Assembly (NCBI GenBank): GCA_040007095.1
Contig: JBDTVS010000082.1
Span: forward strand, 1 to 30,786
Reading direction: 5' to 3'
Source: JBDTVS01 sp040007095
GTDB taxonomy: Bacteria; Acidobacteriota; Vicinamibacteria; Vicinamibacterales; CAVVIG01
Length of the DNA: 30,786 bases
The notes under the pieces are model-generated. The model was not told the origin of the DNA. It searched no databases and was given only the letters and a program-made list of their open reading frames with translations. A program made the translations under genes and the position numbers. Shown piece by piece: positions 7,787 through 15,840 of the stretch. How positions within the stretch are numbered: the first letter of the stretch is position 1; every line of letters starts with the position of its first letter.

Positions 7787-8254
7787 ATGTCTGAACACAA
7801 GGCGACGGTTCGATGGACGTTCGCGGGCGGCGACTTTCTGAAGGGGCGGTACTCTCGGGAGCACGCCTGGACATTCGACGGAGGCTTGACGGTTCCCGCA
7901 TCGTCGTCGCCAGCCGCAGTGCCCAAGCCCTACTCGAACGAAGCCAATCTCGATCCCGAAGAAGCATTCGTCGCGTCGATCTCGAGCTGCCACATGCTGA
8001 CCTACCTCTATCTGGCGTCGAAGGCTGGTTTCGAGATCGCGAGCTACCAAGACGATGCGGTTGGGACCTTGACGAAGAACGAGCGGGGAGTGCCGTGGGT
8101 CAGCGCCATCGTGCTCCGTCCGCGGCTCGTCTACGGCGGCGACAAGCGACCGACTGTTGCGGATGAGGACAAGCTGCACCACCTCGCGCACGAACAGTGT
8201 TTCATCGCGAATTCCGTGAAGACCGTGGTGACGGTTGACAAGCAATCAGATTGA
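7787..8254 (+). CDS. OsmC-family peroxiredoxin
   Basis: Thiol-dependent hydroperoxide reductase of the OsmC/Ohr superfamily, cytoplasmic, 155 residues from ATG 7787 (MSEHKATVRW). The two family cysteines are present: Cys68 in SISSCHMLTYL and Cys138 in HEQCFIANS. In this family the first reacts with peroxide and the second resolves it. Residues 53-60 (ANLDPEEAF) hold the conserved Pro-Glu-Glu turn before the first cysteine helix. The TTG start of the next gene overlaps the TGA stop by 4 bp, which implies translational coupling. The substrate (organic hydroperoxide or other) cannot be set from sequence. Confidence 0.9.
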   Translation: MSEHKATVRWTFAGGDFLKGRYSREHAWTFDGGLTVPASSSPAAVPKPYSNEANLDPEEAFVASISSCHMLTYLYLASKAGFEIASYQDDAVGTLTKNERGVPWVSAIVLRPRLVYGGDKRPTVADEDKLHHLAHEQCFIANSVKTVVTVDKQSD

Positions 8255-8604
8255 CCACGATCTTTCACATCACCACGTCCGAGGAAGCCAATGCCGCCGC
8301 AAGGGCTGGCTCGTACGCGCCGCGCGCGTTCGCCGCTGAGGGTTTCATCCACTGCTCGTATCCGCATCAGATCCGCGACGTGGCAAACCGGCGCTTTCTC
8401 GGGCGGGCGGACCTGGCGCTGTTCGAGATCGACCCGGGACGCCTGTCCTGCGAGGTTCTGGCCGAGAACCTCGAAGGCGGTACGGATCTGTTTCCTCACG
8501 TCTACGGGCACCTGCCGATGGCCGCCGTGCTGCGCGTTCATCCGTTTCCGTGCGGTCAGGATGGACGATTCGAGCTCCCCGAGTCGGTCGAGCGTTCGAT
8601 ATGA
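8251..8604 (+). CDS. DUF952-family protein
   Basis: 117 residues, start TTG at 8251, overlapping the OsmC stop as TTGA. No other start fits the family N-terminus TTIFHITTSEEA. The conserved GFIHCSYPHQ block (about 31-40) and the C-terminal LFPHVYGHLPMAAV block mark DUF952. The family has no established reaction. Coupling to an OsmC peroxiredoxin hints at a role in thiol or peroxide metabolism, but that is inference from position only. No signal peptide is seen, so it is probably cytoplasmic. Confidence 0.85.
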   Translation: MTTIFHITTSEEANAAARAGSYAPRAFAAEGFIHCSYPHQIRDVANRRFLGRADLALFEIDPGRLSCEVLAENLEGGTDLFPHVYGHLPMAAVLRVHPFPCGQDGRFELPESVERSI

Positions 8605-8640
8605 CGCCGTGGCAAGAGTGCTCGGACGGCTGTTTGGGCG

Positions 8641-8660
8641 CGCCCGGCCCGGGCCGGGCG
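8641..8660. repeat. Perfect 20-bp GC palindrome
   Basis: CGCCCGGCCCGGGCCGGGCG reads identically on both strands. It lies in the 183-bp gap between the DUF952 gene and the first GVGPEQN gene. It would form a very stable stem as RNA or a cruciform as DNA. It could be a terminator without a T-tract, a protein site or a REP-like element. Confidence 0.7.
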
Positions 8661-8787
8661 TCCCGATGATGATTGGCGGAAGCTCGAGCGTCAAAAAGAT
8701 TCCCCGAACGCGTCCCGTCGCGCGTCCCGGTAGGCTACACTCTGGAAACCTCGCCGCTGTGTCGCCGGGCTCCTGGGAGTCGACATC

Positions 8788-9861
8788 ATGACCAGACGCC
8801 GTTTCGTGATCCTCGTCGGTTCGATCGTTCCCGCCCTGCTGGTTGCCCTGCCGCTGTTCGTCGGCGTCCGTACGGCCGCGGAGGCGCTTCCCACCCGTCT
8901 GACCGATCAGGAATTCTGGAAGCTCGTGAACGATTTTTCCGAGCAGGATGGATCGTTCCGATCCGACAATCTGCTCTCCAACGAGGTCTGGCTGCAGTAC
9001 GTGATTCCCGACCTCGTCAAGACCGCGAAGACCAACCGCGTCTACATGGGGGTGGGGCCAGAACAGAACTTCACCTACATGGCGGCGCTGAAACCGGCGA
9101 TGGCGTTCATCGTCGACATCCGCCGCGGCAACCTTGATCTGCACCTCGTCTACAAGGCACTGTTCGAATTGTCGGCGGACCGCGCCGAGTTCGTCTCGTT
9201 GTTGTTCTCGAGAAGGCGCCCCAAGGGCTTGACCGAGAAGTCGAGCGCGGACGAGATCTTCGAAGCCTTCGGCGAGGTCGAGCGCAGCGAGGCGTTGTAC
9301 ACCGAGAATCTCAAGGCGATTCGGGACCTGCTCGTCAAGAAGCATCAGTTCGCGCTGTCGGACACCGATCTGTCGGGTCTCGAATATGTCTACAGTGCGT
9401 TTTCTCAATTCGGTCAGAAGATTCAGTACTCCTCGACCGGCGCCGGGTTCGGCGGCGGCCGGCAGCCCTCGTACGCCGAGTTGATGACGGCGACTGACGC
9501 CGATAGCGTCTCACGCAGCTACCTGTCGAGCGAGGACACGTTTCGTTTCATGAAGGAGCTCGAAGCGAAGAACCTGCTGGTGCCGGTGGTCGGGAACTTC
9601 GCCGGCCCCAAGGCGATTCGCGCCGTCGGTCAATACCTCAAGGACAAGGGCGGCGTCGTGTCGGCCTTCTACTTGTCCAATGTCGAGATGTACCTGATGC
9701 AGGATGGGCTGATGGCCGCGTTCTGCCGGAATGTGTCGGCGTTGCCGCTCGACGACACGAGCACATTCATCCGCTCTTTACGCGGCGGGCGCTATGGGCA
9801 GGGGTTCGGATTGAACTCGGAACTGGGCGGCATGTCGGCGAACATCGAGCGCTGTCGATAA
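8788..9861 (+). CDS. Exported GVGPEQN-motif protein, LIC_10091-like (paralogue 1)
   Basis: 357 residues with a signal peptide (hydrophobic run about 7-28, cleavage near AEA-LPT). The centre carries VYMGVGPEQNFTYMAALKPA, followed by AFIVDIRRGNLDL. This glycine loop plus an acidic residue at the end of the next strand looks like motifs I and post-I of a class I SAM-dependent methyltransferase Rossmann fold. I recall this pattern in proteins annotated LIC_10091 family; no function is established to my knowledge. A close paralogue lies at 18262-19332. A TACACT hexamer at 8736-8741 could be a -10 box. The NTF2-like gene follows after 12 bp and its Shine-Dalgarno overlaps this stop, so the two form an operon. 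Confidence 0.8.
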   Translation: MTRRRFVILVGSIVPALLVALPLFVGVRTAAEALPTRLTDQEFWKLVNDFSEQDGSFRSDNLLSNEVWLQYVIPDLVKTAKTNRVYMGVGPEQNFTYMAALKPAMAFIVDIRRGNLDLHLVYKALFELSADRAEFVSLLFSRRRPKGLTEKSSADEIFEAFGEVERSEALYTENLKAIRDLLVKKHQFALSDTDLSGLEYVYSAFSQFGQKIQYSSTGAGFGGGRQPSYAELMTATDADSVSRSYLSSEDTFRFMKELEAKNLLVPVVGNFAGPKAIRAVGQYLKDKGGVVSAFYLSNVEMYLMQDGLMAAFCRNVSALPLDDTSTFIRSLRGGRYGQGFGLNSELGGMSANIERCR

Positions 9862-9873
9862 GGAGCGTGGGTC

Positions 9874-10359
9874 GTGGCGGTCTCGAAACTGACGATGACG
9901 GACGAGCAGCGCAAATCGGTGGCGCTCGAGTATCTCAAGGCGTTCGACAACGCGGGGGTGACGTCCAACGGCGGCAGCATCCTGGATCTCTTCGCCGACG
10001 ATGCGCAGGTGTTCTTCCCGAAGTGGGGTCTGGCGACCGGCAAGCCAAGAATCGGCCAGCTGTTCTCCGACTTCGGCGGCGGCATCAAGCACATCCTCCA
10101 CGACTACGCCGCGTTCAACTGGATCATGACCGGCACCGACGTCTTCGCGGTCGAAGGCACGAGCGCGGGCGAACACCAGGAAGGCGAGTGGCGCGCGGGT
10201 GTGTCGCATGGGGGACGGTGGTGCGACGTGTTCGAAGTGCGCGACTTTCTGATTCAGCGGTGTTTCATCTATCTCGATCCTGATTACGCGGGCCTCGACA
10301 CTGCACGGTATCACTGGTTGTCTGCGGGTGGCCGCGACGCCTCGAAACCGATGGCCTGA
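9874..10359 (+). CDS. NTF2-like (SnoaL-type) protein
   Basis: 161 residues from GTG 9874, with AAGGAG about 8 bases upstream overlapping the stop of the previous gene. The pattern fits the cone-shaped NTF2/SnoaL fold: an N-terminal helix (ALEYLKAFDNAG), then the acidic segment SILDLFADDAQVFFP, then strands ending in VRDFLIQRCFIYLDPDY. Such proteins can be isomerases, cyclases or simple binding proteins. No catalytic pair can be assigned with confidence. No signal peptide is present, so it is cytoplasmic, unlike its exported operon partner. Confidence 0.8.
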   Translation: MAVSKLTMTDEQRKSVALEYLKAFDNAGVTSNGGSILDLFADDAQVFFPKWGLATGKPRIGQLFSDFGGGIKHILHDYAAFNWIMTGTDVFAVEGTSAGEHQEGEWRAGVSHGGRWCDVFEVRDFLIQRCFIYLDPDYAGLDTARYHWLSAGGRDASKPMA

Positions 10360-10424
10360 CCCCGTCTTCTGCGGGGTAGGCCTGGCGGCAGTTGGTGCAC
10401 ACGTTGAGAGGTCGGAGGGAAGCT

Positions 10425-12371
10425 ATGCGAAAAGAGATTCGCGCGATCGCCTGGCTTGTGGTGCTGACGCTGGTGCCGATGGCGGCCGCGGCCGAGGTGG
10501 TGCGCGTGGAGATTGCTTCGCGCCGGGACGTTCTTGCGGGGCGCGCGTTCGGAAGCACCGGGGCCTACGAGGTGATTGTCGGCAAGATTCACTTCGTTGT
10601 CGATCCGGCGAATCCTCGTAACAAGGTCGTGATGGATCTCGACAAGGCGCCGCGCACTGCCGCTGGTCTGGTCGAATTGGCCGCTGACCTCTCGATTCTC
10701 CGGCCCAAGGACGCGGTCCAGGGCAACGGCGTGGCGCTCATCGACATCGTCAATCGCGGACGCAAGACCGTGCTGACCGGATTCAACCGCGCCGCCCCGT
10801 CCCAGGAACTGTCGACCGAGCCCGAGTTCGGCGACGGATTGCTGATGAGACAGGGTTTCACGCTGGTATGGGTCGGCTGGGAGTTCGACGTGCCGCGGCG
10901 CGACGCAACGGTCAGGCTTGATGTGCCGCTTGCGACCGGCACCTCCAGCCTGGTGCGCGCCTACTTCACGCCCGATGTGCGGCGGTCAGACTTCACGGTC
11001 AGCGACTTGAGCACCTATACCCCGAAGGACCCCGCGGCGGCAGGCAATACATTGTCGGTGCGCGACGGGATGCAGGGCGCGCCGACAGTGATCGCGCGCG
11101 AGAAATGGCAACTGGCCGGCAACGTCGTGACCTTGGATGGCGGATTCGAGGCGGGGCGCACCTACGAACTGGCGTTCGCCGCCACTGGCGCTCCGGTGGC
11201 GGGTCTGGGGTTCGTGGCGGTGCGAGATACCGCGTCGTGGCTCAAGTACGCGACGGATGCCACGGCCCCTTCGAAGTACGCGTACGCATTCGGCTCGTCG
11301 CAGAGCGGCCGCTTCCTGCGCGACTTCCTCTATGAGGGCTTCAATACCGACGAGAAGAACCGCCAGGTGTTCGATGCGGTGATCGCCAACATCGCCGGCG
11401 CGGCGCGAATCGACTTGAACGCGAGAGGCGCTACTCCCACGGCGCAGGCGCAGTTCACGGCCACCTCGTTCCCCTTTGCGGATATCAAACAGCGCGATCC
11501 GGCGACTGGCGTCGAGGAGGGCGCGCTGGAGAATCCGCGCGCACGCGACCACCAGCCGAAGATCTTCTACACCAATACGGGCGTCGAGTACTGGGGCGGC
11601 GGACGATCGGCGGCGCTGGTGCATACGGCGCCCGACGGTTCGAAGGATCTCACGCTGCCCGACAACGAGCGCTTCTATTTCATGACCGGCTCGCAGCACG
11701 GTCCGGCGAAGTTTCCGTCGAGCGCAACGAGTGGCCAGCTGAAGGAAAATCCGAACGACTACTGGTTCACGCTGCGGGCGTTGATGATCGCGATGGACAA
11801 GTGGGTGCGCGATCGGGTCGCGCCGCCGGCCAGTCGATATCCGCGGTTCGCGGATGGCACGCTGGTGCGCGCGGCCGACGTGTCGTTCCCGACCCTACCG
11901 TCGGTCACTTCGCCGCGGTCGTTGACGGCGGGCGCCCGCGGACCCAATCACCTGATCGAGCACCACGGCGCGCCGGGGACGCCATTGCCTCTCCTCGTGC
12001 CTCAAGTGGATCAGGACGGCAACGAACTGGCCGGCGTCCGCCTGCCGGACATCACGGTCCCCCTCGCGACGTTTACCGGCTGGAATTTCCGGAAGGCGGC
12101 GATCGGCGCGCCGAATCAGCTGTTCCCGCTGATGGGTTCGTATCTGGCGTTTCCGGCGACCAGGAGCGACCGCGAGCGTCTGAAGGATCCGCGCCTGTCG
12201 ATCGAAGAACGCTACCCGTCGCGCGATCGCTACGTCGCGATGGTGCACGAGGCGGCGGCCGCCCTCGTGAAGGATCGGTACCTGCTACCGGACGACCTTC
12301 CCAAGCTCGTCGAGCACGCCGGCGAACATTACGACGTGGCCACGCGGCGAGGGGGGACGGCTACACGGTAG
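10425..12371 (+). CDS. Exported alpha/beta-hydrolase domain protein (PF20091 type)
   Basis: 648 residues from ATG 10425, preceded by GGAGGG. The N-terminus is a signal peptide (hydrophobic AIAWLVVLTLVPMAAA, then AEVVRVE). The opening domain segment RRDVLAGRAFGSTGAYEVI and the nucleophile elbow GSSQSGRFLRDFLY, with Ser294, match a large family annotated alpha/beta hydrolase domain-containing protein. Likely acid and His residues are not certain by eye. The family probably hydrolyses esters outside the cytoplasm; the substrate is unknown. The earlier in-frame ATG-like start at 10392 would place 11 residues before the signal and lacks a ribosome site. The gene converges on bcp across a short inverted repeat. 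Confidence 0.87.
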   Translation: MRKEIRAIAWLVVLTLVPMAAAAEVVRVEIASRRDVLAGRAFGSTGAYEVIVGKIHFVVDPANPRNKVVMDLDKAPRTAAGLVELAADLSILRPKDAVQGNGVALIDIVNRGRKTVLTGFNRAAPSQELSTEPEFGDGLLMRQGFTLVWVGWEFDVPRRDATVRLDVPLATGTSSLVRAYFTPDVRRSDFTVSDLSTYTPKDPAAAGNTLSVRDGMQGAPTVIAREKWQLAGNVVTLDGGFEAGRTYELAFAATGAPVAGLGFVAVRDTASWLKYATDATAPSKYAYAFGSSQSGRFLRDFLYEGFNTDEKNRQVFDAVIANIAGAARIDLNARGATPTAQAQFTATSFPFADIKQRDPATGVEEGALENPRARDHQPKIFYTNTGVEYWGGGRSAALVHTAPDGSKDLTLPDNERFYFMTGSQHGPAKFPSSATSGQLKENPNDYWFTLRALMIAMDKWVRDRVAPPASRYPRFADGTLVRAADVSFPTLPSVTSPRSLTAGARGPNHLIEHHGAPGTPLPLLVPQVDQDGNELAGVRLPDITVPLATFTGWNFRKAAIGAPNQLFPLMGSYLAFPATRSDRERLKDPRLSIEERYPSRDRYVAMVHEAAAALVKDRYLLPDDLPKLVEHAGEHYDVATRRGGTATR

Positions 12372-12426
12372 AAGTCTGAAGTCTCAAGTCTGAGGTTTTC
12401 GACGTCACACTTTAGACTTCAGACTT
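12372..12426. repeat. 13-bp perfect inverted repeat between convergent genes
   Basis: AAGTCTGAAGTCT (12372-12384) is the exact reverse complement of AGACTTCAGACTT (12414-12426). The left arm follows the hydrolase stop. The right arm lies in the last codons of bcp (ESLKSK). A further partial copy, AAGTCTGAG, lies at 12386-12394. A hairpin here could end transcription from both sides, but the 29-base loop is long. Confidence 0.65.
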
Positions 12427-12884
12427 TCGAGTTCCTTCAACACCGCCTCCGCGTGTCCGTCGACCTTTACCTTGTCCCAGCGCCTGGCGACTTTCCCGTC
12501 CGGCCCGATGAGATACGTCGTTCTGGACACGCCCATGAACGTGCGGCCGTACAACAGCTTCTTCTGCCACACCCCGTATTTCTCGGCGATGTCATACTTT
12601 TCGTCCGCGAGCAGCGGAAACGTCAGCTCGTACTTGCCGGCGAATTTCGCCTTGCTGGCCTCGCTCTGCCCGCTGACGCCGAGGACGACGGCATTGCCGG
12701 TCTGAAATTTGGGCAGGTTGTCGCGAAATGCGCACGCTTCCCTGGTGCAACCTGGCGTGTCGTCTTTGGGGTAGAAGTAGAGAATCACCGGCTTACCGGC
12801 GTAGTCGGCGAGACGATGGATCTTGCCGTCCTGGTCCTTGAGGCTGAAGGCGGGGGCTTTACGTCCGACGTCAATGAGTGGCAT
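12405..12884 (-). CDS. bcp: Thioredoxin-dependent peroxiredoxin, BCP type
   Basis: Reduces hydrogen peroxide and organic or lipid hydroperoxides using thioredoxin, in the cytoplasm. It has 159 residues, a standard length. The active-site segment PKDDTPGCTREACAFRD holds the peroxidatic Cys46 and, five residues on, Cys51, the typical resolving position of the BCP/PrxQ group. The N-terminal KAPAFSLKDQDG and the YFYPKDDTPG strand-loop are diagnostic. ATG 12884 has no Shine-Dalgarno; a TATCCT hexamer ends 7 bases upstream, so the transcript may be leaderless. It converges with the alpha/beta-hydrolase gene and diverges from the S46 peptidase gene. Confidence 0.95.
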   Translation of the reverse strand: MPLIDVGRKAPAFSLKDQDGKIHRLADYAGKPVILYFYPKDDTPGCTREACAFRDNLPKFQTGNAVVLGVSGQSEASKAKFAGKYELTFPLLADEKYDIAEKYGVWQKKLLYGRTFMGVSRTTYLIGPDGKVARRWDKVKVDGHAEAVLKELESLKSKV

Positions 12885-12891
12885 GTTCGAG

Positions 12892-12897
12892 AGGATA
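12892..12897 (-). promoter_or_regulatory. -10-like box TATCCT upstream of bcp
   Basis: On the minus strand TATCCT ends 7 bases before the bcp ATG, the spacing expected for a transcript starting at the start codon. No obvious -35. Confidence 0.3.
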
Positions 12898-12969
12898 TCA
12901 TCGGCGGCAGCGGGGTTCCCCAGACGGTTCTGGTAGCCTCGACAGCGGGTGATGATGGAGACTCTTCAT

Positions 12970-15060
12970 ATGGTGAAGTCAGCGCGTCGGCGTGTCGTGT
13001 TCGCTCTCACGGCCCTGGTCCTCAGCGCGGCTGGAGCGGGCGGCGTCAGGGCCGACGAAGGCATGTGGACATTCGACAATCCGCCGCTGGCGCAGTTGAG
13101 CGCGAAGTACGGCTTTACGCCGACCACCGAGTGGCTGGACCACTTGCGTCTGTCGAGCGTCCGCTTCAACGACGGCGGGTCCGGCTCGTTCGTCAGTCCC
13201 CGGGGCCTGGTGCTGACGAACCACCACGTGGCGCTCGGCCAGTTGCAGAAAGTGTCGACGTCCCAGAAGAACTACGTGGCTGACGGATTCTTCGCGAAGA
13301 GTGCGTCCGAAGAGCTGAAATGCCCCGACCTCGAGTTGAACGTCCTGGTATCGATGGAAAACGTCACGGCGCGCGTGCAGAGCGCGGCGCCCCCCACGGC
13401 GACCGCCGCGCGGGCGCTCGAGCAGAGAAAGAAGGCGATCGCCGCCGTGGAAGAGGAGAGCACCAAGGCCACCGGGTTGCGGTCCGACGTGGTGGAGCTC
13501 TATCAAAGCAGCGAGTACTGGCTGTACCGGTACAAGAAATACACCGACGTGCGGCTGGTCTTCGCGCCAGAGCAGCCGATCGCGTTCTTCGGCGGCGATC
13601 CCGACAACTTCACCTACCCGCGCTACGACTTTGACGTTGCGCTGTTTCGCGTCTACGAGAACGGCGCGGCGGTGACCAGCCGCGACTACCTGAAGTGGTC
13701 GGCCAACGGGGCGGCCGACGGCGAGCTGGTGTTTGTGTCGGGGCATCCCGGCGCGACCGATCGCCTTGGCACGGTTGCTCAGCTCGAGACCGAACGTGAC
13801 CTGATCTTTCCCGTGTCCATCGACGTCATCAACCGTCGGATCGCGGTCCTGCGCAAATACAGCGGTCTCGGCACCGAGCAGGCGCGGCAGGCGGCCGGGA
13901 CCCTCTTCAGCCTGGAGAACGCCCTGAAGGCGAACCGTGGCGAGTACGCGGGTCTGCTGGACGTCAAGCTGATGGAGAAGAAGCGCAAGGAAGAGCGGGA
14001 GTTTCGCGCGCGGATCGAGGCCAACCGCGAGTGGAAGACGCTGTACGGCGACGCATGGGACGCGATTGCGGCGGCGGAGAAAGTCAATCGAAGTCTGTAC
14101 AAGGCGAGCCGCTTTCAACAGCTCCGAGGATCCTCCCTGGCCGGCCTCGCCACGTCGCTCGTCAGGTATATCGACGAGAAGCAGAAGCCCGACGCAGATC
14201 GGCTGAACGGATATCACGACGCGCAGTTGCAAGGCCTCGAGCTGCAGCTGTTCTCTCCCGCGCCCGTGTATCCGGCGCTTGACGAAGCGTTGCTGGCTGA
14301 CGCGCTCCAGCAATCGTTCGAGGAGCTCGGCCCCAAGGATCCGTTCAATCTGGCCGTGTTGAAGAATCGCACGGCCGCCGCAGTCGCGAAGGAGGCGCTC
14401 GAGGGCACCACGCTCGCCGATCCGGCGGCGCGCAAGGCGCTCGCGGCCTCCGGCTCGGCCGGCCTCACCGCGTCGACCGATCCGCTGGTCGTGTTGGCGC
14501 GGAGCGCCGACGTGTACGCGCGCAAGAATCAGAAGCTGGTCGAGGATCGAGTGGCCAGCGTCGAGACGGCGGCCGGCGAAAAGGTAGGCCGCGCGCGGTT
14601 CGCCGTCTACGGCCACACGGCCTACCCGGACGCGACCTTCACTCTGCGGCTCTCGTATGGCCAGGTCAAGGGCTATCCGATGAACGGCACGCTGGCGCCC
14701 CCCAAGACCACGCTGTACGGGCTGTACGAGCGTTCGGCGGCATTCGACAACAAGGATCCGTTCGAATTGCCGCGCCGCTACACCGCGCGCCGCGCGTCGC
14801 TCGATCTCTCGACGCCGATGAACTTCGTCTCGTCGAACGACATCATCGGCGGCAATTCCGGATCGCCGGTCGTGAACCGCGCCGGCGAGTTCGTCGGCAT
14901 CATCTTCGACGGCAACATCGAGAGCCTGGTCGGGCGATTCGTCTACAGCGAGGACACGAACCGCGCCGTCGCCGTCCACAGCGCCGTCATCCTCGAGGCG
15001 CTCCGGAAGCTGTACGACGCCGGTTCGCTCGCCGACGAGCTCACGGGAAGAGGCAGGTAA
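12970..15060 (+). CDS. S46-family dipeptidyl-peptidase (DPP7-like)
   Basis: Serine exopeptidase that removes dipeptides from peptide N-termini in the periplasm or at the outer membrane. ATG 12970 has GGAG 9 bases upstream and gives 696 residues, the usual S46 length. The signal peptide (FALTALVLSAAGAGGVRA) is followed by DEGMWTFDNPP, the conserved S46 start. Triad candidates are the His pair 85/86 in LTNHHV, Asp220 or Asp222 in YPRYDFDVALFR, and Ser630 in GGNSGSPVVN. Eighteen residues after the Ser is Gly648 in IIFDGN. In Porphyromonas enzymes the matching position is Gly in DPP7 (hydrophobic P1) and Arg in DPP11 (acidic P1), so DPP7-type specificity is expected. The acetyltransferase gene follows after 12 bp. 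Confidence 0.93.
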   Translation: MVKSARRRVVFALTALVLSAAGAGGVRADEGMWTFDNPPLAQLSAKYGFTPTTEWLDHLRLSSVRFNDGGSGSFVSPRGLVLTNHHVALGQLQKVSTSQKNYVADGFFAKSASEELKCPDLELNVLVSMENVTARVQSAAPPTATAARALEQRKKAIAAVEEESTKATGLRSDVVELYQSSEYWLYRYKKYTDVRLVFAPEQPIAFFGGDPDNFTYPRYDFDVALFRVYENGAAVTSRDYLKWSANGAADGELVFVSGHPGATDRLGTVAQLETERDLIFPVSIDVINRRIAVLRKYSGLGTEQARQAAGTLFSLENALKANRGEYAGLLDVKLMEKKRKEEREFRARIEANREWKTLYGDAWDAIAAAEKVNRSLYKASRFQQLRGSSLAGLATSLVRYIDEKQKPDADRLNGYHDAQLQGLELQLFSPAPVYPALDEALLADALQQSFEELGPKDPFNLAVLKNRTAAAVAKEALEGTTLADPAARKALAASGSAGLTASTDPLVVLARSADVYARKNQKLVEDRVASVETAAGEKVGRARFAVYGHTAYPDATFTLRLSYGQVKGYPMNGTLAPPKTTLYGLYERSAAFDNKDPFELPRRYTARRASLDLSTPMNFVSSNDIIGGNSGSPVVNRAGEFVGIIFDGNIESLVGRFVYSEDTNRAVAVHSAVILEALRKLYDAGSLADELTGRGR

Positions 15061-15072
15061 GGCGGGTGCATC

Positions 15073-15588
15073 TTGTCGGATCCTGACGTTCGGATTGAGC
15101 CGGCGACGCCCGACGACATCCCGACCATCCTGCGGATGATCAAGGGACTGGCGGAGTACGAAAAAATGGCCGCCGACGTCGTGGCCACCGAGGAAGGCTT
15201 GCGAGAGGCGCTCTTCGGTGCGAAGGTGTCCGCCGAAGTTGTCGTCGCCTACGTCGAGACCGAGCCGGTCGGGTTCGCTCTCTTCTTTCACAACTTCTCG
15301 ACGTTCCGAGGTGCGCCAGGTCTGTACCTGGAGGATCTGTTCGTCGATTCGCAGTGGCGGGGCCGCGGGGTTGGTCGCCGCCTCATGGCGCATCTCGCGG
15401 CCATTGCCGTCGCGCGCCGCTGCCATCGGATGGAATGGTCGGTGCTCGACTGGAACGAGTCGGCCATTACGTTCTATCGAGGGGCGGGCGCGCGCGTCCT
15501 CGACGACTGGCGGATCTGCCGGATCACGGGGGACGCCCTTCACGTCCTCGCCGAGAGCAGCCCTGACTCAACAACCCCTGGTCAATAG
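15073..15588 (+). CDS. GNAT acetyltransferase, SSAT/thialysine-acetyltransferase-like
   Basis: 171 residues from TTG 15073, 12 bp after the peptidase stop, so probably the second gene of that operon. The acetyl-CoA loop Q-x2-G-x-G is in DSQWRGRGVGRRLM (about 93-105). The block YLEDLFVDSQWRGRGVG, then VLDWNESAITFYRGAGA, closely follows spermidine/spermine and thialysine acetyltransferases, with the Tyr of ITFYR as the likely general acid. Polyamines, or lysine-like amines released by peptide breakdown, are plausible substrates; that is inference. The protein is cytoplasmic. There is no strict Shine-Dalgarno, only the purine-rich run AAGGCGGG before the start. Confidence 0.85.
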   Translation: MSDPDVRIEPATPDDIPTILRMIKGLAEYEKMAADVVATEEGLREALFGAKVSAEVVVAYVETEPVGFALFFHNFSTFRGAPGLYLEDLFVDSQWRGRGVGRRLMAHLAAIAVARRCHRMEWSVLDWNESAITFYRGAGARVLDDWRICRITGDALHVLAESSPDSTTPGQ

Positions 15589-15840
15589 GATTTCTTTGTG
15601 CAGCACGACTCTGTGAGGAACGCGGGGTAGGCTCCGGGCAGGCGGGTCGAGGCGCGGACGTCGCCGGTTTGGCGGACGATTTCCGGCTGGACGGCCGCTC
15701 TTGGTCCGCCCGGACCTCTCCGGCGGCCTGTTCGATCAGTCCCAATGATTCGTATCAGACCCAGCAGACCTGTGTTGTAATACTCCCGTCTCGGTGGTGG
15801 GTGCTCCTGATTCTTTCGGGGCCGTAAGAAGGAGATTCTG

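Noticed and set aside
10359..10377. ACCCCG-TCTTCTG-CGGGGT hairpin after the NTF2-like gene
   Set aside because: Only a 6-bp stem with no T-tract; expected often by chance in GC-rich DNA.
12979..15543. Long open frame (854 codons) on the minus strand opposite the S46 peptidase and acetyltransferase genes
   Set aside because: Arg/Gly/Asp-rich translation without any domain, fully antisense to two genes with clear catalytic motifs; an effect of high GC content.
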